DNA of 64,000 nucleotides from Xanthomonas fragariae (lineage in GTDB: Bacteria > Pseudomonadota > Gammaproteobacteria > Xanthomonadales > Xanthomonadaceae), in assembly GCF_900183975.1 (NCBI RefSeq), contig NZ_LT853882.1, positions 248,001-312,000 of the forward strand. Direction: 5' to 3'. Numbering within the stretch: the first letter of the stretch is position 1; each line of letters opens with the position of its first letter. The notes below the pieces were generated by a model. That model had not been told where the DNA came from. It made no database searches and saw nothing but the letters and a program-made list of their open reading frames with translations. Shown in pieces: positions 54,544 to 62,299 of this stretch. The translations under genes and the position numbers were made by a program.

Positions 54544-55641
54544 TCAGCCCGGCAGCAACTCGAGCCCGCGGATGCGGCCGATACCCAGCCCCGGCGAATC
54601 GTCGATGTGGATCTGCGCCGCATTGAAGTGCACGCCGCCGTCGGTGGGATCGAACTGCCCGAGCGCCGGCGCATCCAGATCCGCCAGGGTGATGCTGTCG
54701 GCCTTGGCCACCGCCAGATGCACCGCCGCGGCCACACTGACGCTGGATTCGATCATGCAGCCGATCATGCACGGCACCCCGTACAACGCCGCGACATCTG
54801 CAACACGGATCGCGTTGGACAGCCCGCCGGTCTTCATCAATTTGATGTTGACGATATCGGCGGCGCGGCGCTGGATGAGGTCGATCACCTGTGTTGGCGA
54901 GAACACGCTTTCGTCGGCCATCACCGGGGTGTCGATGCGTGCGGTGACGAAGGCGAGCCCGTCGATGTCGGCGGCCCTGACCGGTTGCTCCAGCAGTTCC
55001 AATACGATGCCGGCGTCTTCGAGCGTGCGCATAGTGCGTATCGCCTGCTTGGGCGTCCAGCCCTGGTTGGCATCCAGTCGCAGCGATGCGCTTCCGTCGA
55101 CCGCTGCATGGATTGCCTTGACGCGTTCGACATCCGAGCCGGGGTCCTTGCCGACTTTGATCTTCAGCGATCGATAGCCGCGTGCAAGCGCCGACTGCGC
55201 CTGTGCGACCATGGTGTCGATGGCATCGACGCTGATAGTGATATCGGTGGTGATGTGTGGCGTGCCGCCACCGAGCAGCTGATACAGCGGCGCACCGAAG
55301 GCCTGGGCCCACAGGTCGTACAGCGCGATTTCCACTGCGGCCTTGGCGCTGGTATTGCGTTCCAGCGCGTGTTGCACGAGCCCGCATAGCCGATTGAGAT
55401 CGGCCACGTCCTGGCCGATCAACTGTGGGCCGATGCAGTGTTGGATCGCGGCAATGATGCTGCCATGCGTATCGCCGGTGATCGGTGCAGTGGCCGGTGC
55501 CGCGCCATAACCGATGTGGCTGCCGTCGGTCTGCAACAGCACCACCACATCTTCGATCGCGTGCACGCTGCGCACTGCAGTGTTGAACGGGGTCTTCAAT
55601 GGCACGCGCAGCATGCCGAGTCGGAAGCTGGTGATCTTCAT
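54544..55641 (-). CDS. Dipeptide epimerase (L-Ala-D/L-Glu type, enolase superfamily)
   Basis: 365 residues. Muconate-lactonising-enzyme-like fold: two catalytic lysines in SLKIKVG (Lys160, Lys162), metal ligands Asp190 (RLDANQGW), Glu218 (LLEQP) and Asp243 (MADES), the second catalytic Lys267 (NIKLMK), and DLDAP (Asp321 and Asp323), which holds the dipeptide amino group in Ala-Glu epimerases. Converts L-Ala-D-Glu, released from murein peptides, to L-Ala-L-Glu so it can be used as nutrient. Its start overlaps by four bases the stop of the NlpC/P60 gene, which could supply its substrate. Confidence 0.92.
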   Translation of the reverse strand: MKITSFRLGMLRVPLKTPFNTAVRSVHAIEDVVVLLQTDGSHIGYGAAPATAPITGDTHGSIIAAIQHCIGPQLIGQDVADLNRLCGLVQHALERNTSAKAAVEIALYDLWAQAFGAPLYQLLGGGTPHITTDITISVDAIDTMVAQAQSALARGYRSLKIKVGKDPGSDVERVKAIHAAVDGSASLRLDANQGWTPKQAIRTMRTLEDAGIVLELLEQPVRAADIDGLAFVTARIDTPVMADESVFSPTQVIDLIQRRAADIVNIKLMKTGGLSNAIRVADVAALYGVPCMIGCMIESSVSVAAAVHLAVAKADSITLADLDAPALGQFDPTDGGVHFNAAQIHIDDSPGLGIGRIRGLELLPG

Positions 55642-57047
55642 GGGGATCCAATCGGTACGATGCGATGGATGCCGGTGATGTTGTCGATGAACGGTGTGCC
55701 GTCGCTGGCGAGCAATGGCAGCAGCGGCGTGACCGATACGCCATTCAAACGCGCGCGCTGCACACTACCGTCGGCGGCGCGGTAATTGGCGCCGGCCACA
55801 TCATGGATCACCCACGGCGCGCCGCGCTCGTGACCGATGACCAGCATCACGTGACCGGGGAGATAGATCAGGTCGCCGATCTGCACCTGTGCGAGCTGTT
55901 GCAAGCGCTGTGGCATCGGTGCGCGTACGTCGAACGGCACCCTGCGCAGCACCGGGCTGCGCGCCTGATCGCCGGTATTGCGTGGCAATACGATGCCCAG
56001 GCTACGGTAGACATCCAGCACGAAGCCGCTGCAGTCGCGCGCGTCGTAATCGTTGCCCCAGCCATAGCGCTCGCCAAGGAATTTAAAGGCTTGTCGTAGG
56101 AGTGCAGCATCGCTGGCCGGCAATGGGCCAATGCGCACATCGGCGGCGCGCGGAATCAATGCCGGTACCAGCTGTAAGCGCCCATCGGCGATGCGCAGCG
56201 GCAGTTGCACTACATAGGCAGCAAGCGGCAACTGTCCGTGGACCGGCTGCTGCGGTGGCCAGTCGCTGAGCAACGGCAGGTTGGTGCCCATGTCCAGCGT
56301 GAGAGCGGAACCGGCAGGCAGTTCAGGCGTGTAGGCAGTCTGCACGTGGGCACCGGTGACGATCATGCGTGAGCCGCGTTGCGCGTAGTCCAGCACCTCG
56401 GCGCGGCTGCCTTCGGCAATCTGATCGGTAGCGACCCATGCCGCGTAATTGGCGGCGAGTACGAACTGCCATGCGCCATCGGCACTGCCGTGCAACACGG
56501 CAACAGGTGTGCCGGGATAGAGCGCCGATTCCTGAAAGCGGTCAATATCGTGGTCATCGGTGCTGGTGAATACCCGCTGCGAGGTTGGGAAGGTGCGTAA
56601 CGCGGCGCGCTTCACCACCAATGCAAAGCGCGGTGTTACCTGATCGGGAAGCGCATCCAGCGCCAACGCGTTGCGCAGTGCTTCCAAACGCGTCGCAGCG
56701 ATGGCGTTTCCATTCGCGTCGTACAGCGCCCGCATCGGCGTGGCCGATAGCGCCTGGATGCGTGCGCGCACATCGGCAGCTGGCAGTGTCTCAGGCAACT
56801 GCCACAGATCGTGCATGGAGGCATCGTCGCGCATCAAATGCGTATTGAAGCCGGCAATCTGCATGGCGTTCATGCGCGGCGTTTGTGCTGTGCGACTGCG
56901 TTGGATCCAGTAATCGGGTGTTAGCTGCGCGTCACCGATCACAAACGGAGCCATTTGCTGCACTGGGGTGTAGCGGGTTGCCGCAGCGGCAATGCAGGGC
57001 GCGGCGACGACCAGCAGCAACGTCAGCAAATGGCGCGACAGTGGCAT
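55638..57047 (-). CDS. Secreted NlpC/P60 murein peptidase with SH3-like domains
   Basis: 469 residues from the ATG at 57047; an open upstream frame contains a simple repeat and is unlikely to be coded. Signal peptide LTLLLVVAAPCIAAAA, a middle region with SH3b-like segments (ALRTFPTSQRVFTSTDDHDI; FQESALYPGTPVAVLHGSAD), then the NlpC/P60 domain: Cys in YDARDCSGFVLDVYRSLGI, His in LIYLPGHVMLVIGH and a third polar residue in WVIHDVAG. This architecture is of gamma-D-Glu-diamino-acid endopeptidases that release L-Ala-D-Glu. Co-directional and overlapping with the dipeptide epimerase. Confidence 0.9.
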   Translation of the reverse strand: MPLSRHLLTLLLVVAAPCIAAAATRYTPVQQMAPFVIGDAQLTPDYWIQRSRTAQTPRMNAMQIAGFNTHLMRDDASMHDLWQLPETLPAADVRARIQALSATPMRALYDANGNAIAATRLEALRNALALDALPDQVTPRFALVVKRAALRTFPTSQRVFTSTDDHDIDRFQESALYPGTPVAVLHGSADGAWQFVLAANYAAWVATDQIAEGSRAEVLDYAQRGSRMIVTGAHVQTAYTPELPAGSALTLDMGTNLPLLSDWPPQQPVHGQLPLAAYVVQLPLRIADGRLQLVPALIPRAADVRIGPLPASDAALLRQAFKFLGERYGWGNDYDARDCSGFVLDVYRSLGIVLPRNTGDQARSPVLRRVPFDVRAPMPQRLQQLAQVQIGDLIYLPGHVMLVIGHERGAPWVIHDVAGANYRAADGSVQRARLNGVSVTPLLPLLASDGTPFIDNITGIHRIVPIGSP

Positions 57048-57162
57048 GAACAAGGCTCTTGAAGGATGCAACGACCGACAACCGATGAAGCACTGCGCGA
57101 TGTGCGAATGCCCAGCATCGACACCTGCCAACAGCGCGCACGGCTGGCAGTATATCGTGGAC

Positions 57163-57192
57163 ATGCCGATGCCGATGCCGATGCCGATGCCG
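57163..57192. repeat. Hexanucleotide microsatellite (ATGCCG)5
   Basis: Five perfect ATGCCG units, 116-145 bases upstream of the NlpC/P60 start and about 350 bases upstream of the amidase start, inside the 494-base divergent intergenic region (57048-57541). No other gene was recognised in that interval. Copy number could vary by slippage and change promoter spacing. Confidence 0.9.
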
Positions 57193-57541
57193 TGGCGCGC
57201 GCCGTCGGGCGATGGCGCAGTGGCGCGATTCCACACGTCGCGCTCGCGTCGCCATGCCTGCTCTTGGCCGGGAACCGACTGCAGGGTTTATTGCAGGCGT
57301 TGGCACTACATTCGTACGCGCTTTGCCTGAGGGAATCTATGACATGTCACGAAAACCATGCGACGTGCAGGATGCTCGGTAAAGATGGCATCGTCAGCAA
57401 CCCAGCTGCATGCCCCTGGACCCCGCTGCGCCTGATGGCGCCTACTGTGGCCTACTTAGCAGATAATAGGTGCTTGTCATCCGGTGTCCATTCGGGACCG
57501 AAGCACGGTGCATGCCATTGTCATTTGACCAGGAGAAATCG

Positions 57542-58348
57542 ATGTTATCCACTTCCAACCTGATGTCACCGGTCTGGCTGCGGCCCGCCTTGTGCATGGT
57601 CTTGCTGTCACTGGGTGCCTGCGCACATGCACCACAGCGCAATCCGCTCGCTCAATGGGTGCCGTCGCCCAATTACGATGCGCGACGGCCGATCCTGATC
57701 GTGCTGCACTTCACCGGCCAACACTCGGTGCAGCAGAGCCTGAACACATTGCGCGGGCGCAATAGCGGTGGTCCGGTCAGTGCGCACTATTTGATTGGCG
57801 AAGATGGGAAGCGCTACCAATTGGTCAGCGATGAGCAACGCGCCTGGCATGGCGGCGCCGGCCGCTGGGGCACTATCACCGACGTCAACTCCGCCTCGAT
57901 CGGCATCGAGCTGGACAACGACGGCAGAGAGGCATTTGCGCCGGCGCAGATCGACAGCCTGCTGCTATTGTTGGAAGACCTGTGCACGCGTCTGCGCATC
58001 CCGCGCACGCAGATCGTCGGCCATGAAGACTTCGCGCCGACACGCAAGGACGACCCTGGCCCGTTATTCCCCTGGAAGCGTCTGGCTGACGCCGGATTCG
58101 GCCGCTGGCCTGCCGCCGACACCCCAGCCGCTCCGGCAGATTTCGACCCCTGGCAGGCGCTGGCCCTGGTCGGCTACAGCCTTGACGATCCCGCCGCCAC
58201 GCTGCGGGCTTTTTATCATCACTATCGTGGGAACGATACACGCACCTTCGATGCGGAAGATTTGCGCATCCTCTACGCGCTGACCGGACGGCTGCGGCCA
58301 CCGAGTTTGCCCGATGCCGTCGAGCCGCTTGAGGGCGACAGCCGATAA
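57542..58348 (+). CDS. Outer-membrane lipoprotein N-acetylmuramoyl-L-alanine amidase (AmiD-like)
   Basis: 268 residues from the ATG at 57542. Lipoprotein signal peptide with lipobox LGAC (Cys27), next residue Ala, suggesting outer-membrane sorting. The Amidase_2 domain has the zinc His in ILIVLHFTGQ (His56), the HYLIGEDGKRYQLV and RAWHGGAGRWG segments (second His) and the HEDFAPTRKDDPGPLFPW signature (third ligand, with Lys/Asp). A C-terminal peptidoglycan-binding-like helical region follows. Cleaves MurNAc-L-Ala bonds in muropeptides. Divergent from the NlpC/P60 gene and followed by the D-Ala-D-Ala dipeptidase: part of the same locus. Confidence 0.9.
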   Translation: MLSTSNLMSPVWLRPALCMVLLSLGACAHAPQRNPLAQWVPSPNYDARRPILIVLHFTGQHSVQQSLNTLRGRNSGGPVSAHYLIGEDGKRYQLVSDEQRAWHGGAGRWGTITDVNSASIGIELDNDGREAFAPAQIDSLLLLLEDLCTRLRIPRTQIVGHEDFAPTRKDDPGPLFPWKRLADAGFGRWPAADTPAAPADFDPWQALALVGYSLDDPAATLRAFYHHYRGNDTRTFDAEDLRILYALTGRLRPPSLPDAVEPLEGDSR

Positions 58349-58432
58349 GTGCATCGTGATCGGATAAAAGCCGCGTATTGCTGACACTAGGGTGTGGAGC
58401 TCGTTGCGTAGCGCGCAGAGCTCATGCTCCTG

Positions 58433-58456
58433 TAGAGGAACAGCTAGAGGAACAGC
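58433..58456 (+). repeat. Tandem 12-bp duplication containing the ribosome-binding site
   Basis: TAGAGGAACAGC occurs twice in tandem (58433-58444, 58445-58456), the second copy ending one base before the dipeptidase ATG at 58458. Each copy carries an AGAGGA Shine-Dalgarno-like core. Confidence 0.85.
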
Positions 58457-58457
58457 G

Positions 58458-59204
58458 ATGAAAAAAACCACGCTGTTACAGACTTCGCGCTGTTGGCGGC
58501 ATCTCGTTGCCTGGGGCATCGTGCTGCTGATAACCACCGCGCCATTTGCCATGATTGCGGCCGATGTGCACGTGTCTTCAGCAAAAACAACCGCCGAGGC
58601 TGGCCTGGTCGACGTACACCGTCTTGCGCCCGAGATTGCGGTGGACATGCGCTATGCGGGCAGCAATAACTTCACCGGGCGTGTAGTGCCAGGCTATGTG
58701 GCGCCGACGTGCTATCTGCTGCGGCCGGCTGCCGAGGCATTGACGCGGGCGGCGCGCACGCTAAGGGCCGAAGGGTATCGGTTGCAGGTGTTCGATTGCT
58801 ATCGACCGGTGCGGGCAGTACAGGCATTCGTGACCTGGGCTGCGGATTTGCAGGATCAATCGACCAAGGCGCAGTACTACCCACGTGTAGACAAGCGTGC
58901 GCTGCTCGGTGATTACATTGCGCAGACGTCCGGACACAGCCGTGGTGCGACGCTGGACCTGGGGTTGCTGGTTTGCCGGTGGGGTCCGTGCCGCGCTGTG
59001 GACATGGGTACCCACTTCGATTTTTTCGATACGCGTGCGCATACCGATTCGCCCGGTATCAGCGTGGCGCAGCGTGCGCACCGTCAGCGACTGCTGCGCG
59101 CACTGGCGGCCGAAGGGTTTGCCAACTACCCGACGGAATGGTGGCATTTCACCTTCCGTCCCGAACCCACCCCCGACACCGCCTACGATGTGCCGGTCGA
59201 CTGA
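58458..59204 (+). CDS. D-Ala-D-Ala dipeptidase (VanX/DdpX-type, M15D)
   Basis: 248 residues from the ATG at 58458. Signal-anchor/signal peptide (HLVAWGIVLLITTAPFAMIA). M15 zinc peptidase residues are all seen: Arg116 in YRPVRA, His160 and Asp167 in SGHSRGATLDLG, and Glu227 and His230 in TEWWHFTF. VanX-type enzymes hydrolyse D-Ala-D-Ala; the secretion signal points to periplasmic breakdown of murein-derived dipeptide rather than vancomycin resistance, which is not expected in a Gram-negative. 110 bases after the AmiD-like gene and probably co-transcribed with it. Confidence 0.9.
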   Translation: MKKTTLLQTSRCWRHLVAWGIVLLITTAPFAMIAADVHVSSAKTTAEAGLVDVHRLAPEIAVDMRYAGSNNFTGRVVPGYVAPTCYLLRPAAEALTRAARTLRAEGYRLQVFDCYRPVRAVQAFVTWAADLQDQSTKAQYYPRVDKRALLGDYIAQTSGHSRGATLDLGLLVCRWGPCRAVDMGTHFDFFDTRAHTDSPGISVAQRAHRQRLLRALAAEGFANYPTEWWHFTFRPEPTPDTAYDVPVD

Positions 59205-59347
59205 CAGCGACGCGTCGAGCCGCTGCGCACTCGCCGAGCGGGCGCGGTTGCCGGAATCGGCATGGACCCTCGTACACTCCAGGTTTGCGCGCGGACTGCT
59301 CGATCCGACAGTTACTCGCGAGGGTTTATCTGCTTCAAGGAACTGCC

Positions 59348-59545
59348 ATGTCCGAACCGGAACGCTTTGTCGATATCGCCTGCCCGTACTGCGGGGAGTG
59401 GATCACCCTGGCGCTGGATCTAACCGGCGGCGACCAGCACTACATCGAAGACTGCCAAGTGTGCTGCAAGCCGATTTCGGTCGGCGTGCAATGGGATGAA
59501 CAGGGCGAGGCGCAAGTGCGCGCACGTGGGCAGAACGACGCCTGA
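59348..59545 (+). CDS. CPXCG zinc-ribbon protein
   Basis: 65 residues from the ATG at 59348 (MSEPERFVDIACPYCGEWIT). Two Cys pairs, CPYCG and CQVCC, form a probable zinc ribbon; the acidic LDLTGGDQHYIEDCQVC stretch matches the CPXCG-motif cysteine-rich family (PF14255). These are small cytoplasmic proteins without an assigned role. Confidence 0.85.
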   Translation: MSEPERFVDIACPYCGEWITLALDLTGGDQHYIEDCQVCCKPISVGVQWDEQGEAQVRARGQNDA

Positions 59546-59662
59546 GCCCAGAACCACAGGAACGCATTGCCCGGACCGCGCATCCAGCCTCGCCAGCGTA
59601 CACGGCAAGGATCCATCGCCCACAGCCGCTAGAAGGATGCGCTTGCTGCCTGGATCGTCACA

Positions 59663-60043
59663 ATGAATTTGCCGCTGCACTTCGGCTTGCTCGGTTCGCT
59701 GGAGGCCGGCTCGATCGCACTCATCCTCGGTGTGCTGGTGTTTGCGGCGGTAGAGCACATCGGTCGGCGACTGCACTTCACCTACGGGCACACGCTGGGG
59801 GTACTCACGGTCGCCTTCGGCGCCGGTTACGACATCTGGAATCTCCTCTACACCAGCATCGTGCGGCTGGAGTCGCCGCTGTATGCGCGTGTGGCGCTGA
59901 TCAAGATCCAAGATCCCAACGCATTGGGTTCGCGCATGGTGCTGGAAGTGGTCGGTGCGATTGCCGGAGTCGTGGTGGGTTGGAAACCGTTCAGTTCCGG
60001 ACGTTGGGACGACGCTGCCTCAAGGTCTGAAATCAGTGCATAA
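59663..60043 (+). CDS. Small inner-membrane protein of unknown function
   Basis: 126 residues. Three probable membrane helices (AGSIALILGVLVFAAVEHIG; TLGVLTVAFGAGYDIWNLLY; MVLEVVGAIAGVVVGWKPFS) joined by short polar loops. A His/Arg-containing helix (VEHIGRRLHFTYGHT) could bind metal or heme, but no family is recognised. Single gene in a run of unrelated plus-strand genes. Confidence 0.6.
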   Translation: MNLPLHFGLLGSLEAGSIALILGVLVFAAVEHIGRRLHFTYGHTLGVLTVAFGAGYDIWNLLYTSIVRLESPLYARVALIKIQDPNALGSRMVLEVVGAIAGVVVGWKPFSSGRWDDAASRSEISA

Positions 60044-60207
60044 AACGCGCTGTGTTTCGCAAAATTTTATATATTGAATGAGGCACTTCTATTTGGCTCA
60101 CCGACGCCTAACAGACGGCTAACCGCAATCGTTTGTTGTGTGGTTAAAAGGTCGTTTTGCGCGAAATTACGGCGGGTTGAATGTTCATTTGCGTTGGGTA
60201 GGGTAGC

Positions 60208-60234
60208 GGAATGCGCGGCGACACCGCGCATTCC
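60208..60234 (+). promoter_or_regulatory. Perfect 11-bp hairpin in the 5' leader of an EF-hand gene
   Basis: GGAATGCGCGG (60208-60218) pairs with CCGCGCATTCC (60224-60234) around the loop CGACA, 22 bases before the ATG at 60257. The ribosome site AAGGAGAC (60241-60248) lies just downstream of the stem. There is no T run, so an RNA-stability or translational element is more likely than a terminator. An AT-rich stretch with TATATT at about 60069-60074 is a possible -10. Confidence 0.6.
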
Positions 60235-60256
60235 CAAGCCAAGGAGACCACCCAAT

Positions 60257-60616
60257 ATGAAGAACCGCACCTCGCTGCTCGCCGCCACCGCCGCTCTGGC
60301 CGCCGCTCTGGCGCTGCCGGCCATGGCCCAAAGTCCCGCTCAGGATGCCGCCGCGCAGTCGGGTAGTTCGGCCGCTTCGGCCACTTCGGCCCAATCCAGT
60401 GGTGCGAGTTCGGGCGGCGGTCAGACGTGGGCCAGCGTGGATACCGATAGCGACGGCACCATCAACAAGCAGGAGGCGCAGGTCAATGCAGGGCTCGTAC
60501 AGATTTACGATCAAGCCGACGGCAATACCGACGGCAAGCTGACCACGGATGAGTACAAGGCTTTCGTTGCCAAGCAACAGAGCGGCGGTGCAGCAACCGG
60601 TTCGCAGGGCAACTGA
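60257..60616 (+). CDS. Secreted EF-hand calcium-binding protein
   Basis: 119 residues from the ATG at 60257. Signal peptide (SLLAATAALAAALALPAMAQ), a low-complexity Ala/Ser/Gly linker (AASATSAQSSGASSGGGQTW), then a pair of EF-hand loops: DTDSDGTINKQEA (canonical DxDxDG..E) and DGNTDGKLTTDE (second loop offset but complete). Calmodulin-like pairs bind Ca2+. Probably periplasmic; function unknown. A second EF-hand gene lies 230 bases downstream. Confidence 0.82.
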   Translation: MKNRTSLLAATAALAAALALPAMAQSPAQDAAAQSGSSAASATSAQSSGASSGGGQTWASVDTDSDGTINKQEAQVNAGLVQIYDQADGNTDGKLTTDEYKAFVAKQQSGGAATGSQGN

Positions 60617-60712
60617 TTACATACTCGCGCACGTCTTCTGCCACTCTCCCGCACGCTATCGAGCGGATGGCAACGACAACCCAATTTTCCGTGGCGCCGT
60701 TGTGAGGCCACC

Positions 60713-60762
60713 GGCAAGTGAGTTACACCAAGCAACAGGCAAGTGAGTTAGACAAAGCAACA
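60713..60762. repeat. 25-bp tandem duplication
   Basis: GGCAAGTGAGTTACACCAAG followed by CAACA (60713-60737) is repeated at 60738-60762 with about two mismatches. It lies in the 228-base gap between two EF-hand genes. Confidence 0.8.
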
Positions 60763-60774
60763 GGATGGACGCGC

Positions 60775-60800
60775 GGGAGCGATCTGCCAGGATCGCTCCC
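60775..60800. repeat. Perfect 10-bp inverted repeat
   Basis: GGGAGCGATC (60775-60784) and GATCGCTCCC (60791-60800) surround the loop TGCCAG. There is no T run on either side, so it is a hairpin or REP-like element rather than a clear terminator. Single occurrence in this window. Confidence 0.7.
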
Positions 60801-60844
60801 ATCTGCCGCGCTACGGTGATGTATTCCGCGTCAGGTCGTCCCCC

Positions 60845-61276
60845 ATGCCGCAGCTGCGCATCGCTTTGTTGGTCGGGTTGTCGGGTCCAATGCTGGCGCT
60901 CGCCGCGCCACCGAAATTGCCGCAGGCCAACCCGGCGCCGGTAGTGCCGGCCACTCGTGGTGCGTCGTCGATGTTGCCGTTGCCGATCGATCCGACAACC
61001 CCGGCCACAACGCCCTTGCTGCCTGTCGATGCTTCCGGGCCATCCAGCACCAAGAGCGGAGCCGATGCATCGGTCGCACCGGCCGGTACGCTGGCGCCGC
61101 GCAGCTTTCGCAGCCTGGACACCGACGCCGATGGGCTGCTGATCGTGGCCGAAGCGGGCGCCGACCCGATCCTGCGCGAGAATTTCGCCGGTTTCGACAG
61201 TAATGGCGACGGGCGTCTGTCGCGCGACGAATTCGCAAGCTATCAGCCCGGCCCGGGCGATGCCGCAGGGGACTGA
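60845..61276 (+). CDS. Secreted EF-hand protein with proline-rich linker
   Basis: 143 residues from the ATG at 60845. Signal peptide (IALLVGLSGPMLALAAP), a Pro/Ala-rich linker (PLPIDPTTPATTPLLPVDAS) and two EF-hand loops near the C-terminus: DTDADGLLIVAEA and DSNGDGRLSRDEF, the second fully canonical. Similar in plan to the upstream EF-hand protein but not highly similar in sequence. Periplasmic Ca2+ binding is likely; role unknown. Confidence 0.8.
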   Translation: MPQLRIALLVGLSGPMLALAAPPKLPQANPAPVVPATRGASSMLPLPIDPTTPATTPLLPVDASGPSSTKSGADASVAPAGTLAPRSFRSLDTDADGLLIVAEAGADPILRENFAGFDSNGDGRLSRDEFASYQPGPGDAAGD

Positions 61277-61313
61277 GCGTAGCACCGCCATACCGCGCTG
61301 CTAGACTTGCGCG

Positions 61314-62072
61314 ATGACCTCTTTTGCACAGCGCGAAGGCCAGGCCATCCAGCTGGTCGGCTTCGATGGCGACGACACCCTCTGGAAGAGCGAGGATTAC
61401 TACCGCAGCGCCGAAGCGGAGTTCGAAGCGATCCTGGCCGGTTATCTGGACCTGGGCTACAGCCGCATGCAGCAGCATCTGCTGGCGGTTGAGCGGCGTA
61501 ACCTCAAGGTGTTCGGCTACGGTGCCAAGGGCATGACGTTGTCGATGATCGAAACCGCAATCGAGTTGACGCAGGCCCGCATCGACGCGCGCGACATCCA
61601 ACGCGTCATCGAGATCGGCCGCGCCACGCTGCAACACCCGGTGGAGGTGATTGCTGGCGTGCGCGAGGCGGTCGGTGCGATCGCTGCCGACTACGCGGTG
61701 GTGCTGATCACCAAGGGCGACCTGTTTCATCAGGAGCAGAAGATTGAGCAGTCCGGTCTGGCCGATCTGTTTCCGCGGGTGGAAGTGGTTTCCGAAAAAG
61801 ATCCCAAGACTTATGCGCGCGTACTGCGCGAATTCGACCTGCCGGCGCATCGTTTTGTGATGATCGGCAATTCGCTGCGCTCGGACGTGGAGCCAGTGCT
61901 GGCGATCGGTGGCTGGGGCATCTACACCCCGTACGCGGTGACCTGGACGCACGAGCAGGAGCATGGTGTAGCCGCCGACGAGCCGCACATGCGCGAAGTG
62001 TCCGCGGCCGCCGGCTGGCCGGCCGCGGTGCATGCGCTGGATGCAGTGGCCCGGCAGCACGCGCCAGGCTGA
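61314..62072 (+). CDS. HAD-family hydrolase
   Basis: 252 residues. HAD motif I FDGDDTLWKS (nucleophilic Asp, second Asp), a helical cap (GYLDLGYSRMQQHLLAVERR and beyond), motif II in VVLITKGDL, Lys of motif III near VSEKDPKTY, and motif IV in MIGNSLRSDVEP. Probably a phosphatase of the type I cap subgroup (phosphoglycolate-phosphatase-like); substrate unknown. Follows the EF-hand gene by 37 bases. Confidence 0.85.
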   Translation: MTSFAQREGQAIQLVGFDGDDTLWKSEDYYRSAEAEFEAILAGYLDLGYSRMQQHLLAVERRNLKVFGYGAKGMTLSMIETAIELTQARIDARDIQRVIEIGRATLQHPVEVIAGVREAVGAIAADYAVVLITKGDLFHQEQKIEQSGLADLFPRVEVVSEKDPKTYARVLREFDLPAHRFVMIGNSLRSDVEPVLAIGGWGIYTPYAVTWTHEQEHGVAADEPHMREVSAAAGWPAAVHALDAVARQHAPG

Positions 62073-62299
62073 AACATGTCGCGGCTGCCACCGTGACGCC
62101 GGTTTACTATGTCAACGAGTCAACAGGCGGGCGCGTTGCAGTGCCCAACGACAGGACGTTTCCAGTCGGGCGTACGCGCCCGGCCGACCTTGGAGGGATC
62201 TCCGACGACCATGTTGTCCGTCGCCCATTCGACCGAACGAGCGCGATTTGATCGCCTGGAACCGGATTCACCCCGATGCACGCCGTCATGCCGAACTAA

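Noticed and set aside
57048..57236. N-terminal extension of the NlpC/P60 protein through the ATGCCG repeat
   Set aside because: The signal peptide begins at the ATG at 57047; the upstream frame translates to an Ile-Gly repeat without function.
60775..60800. Inverted repeat as a terminator
   Set aside because: No T run follows on either strand; retained only as an inverted repeat.
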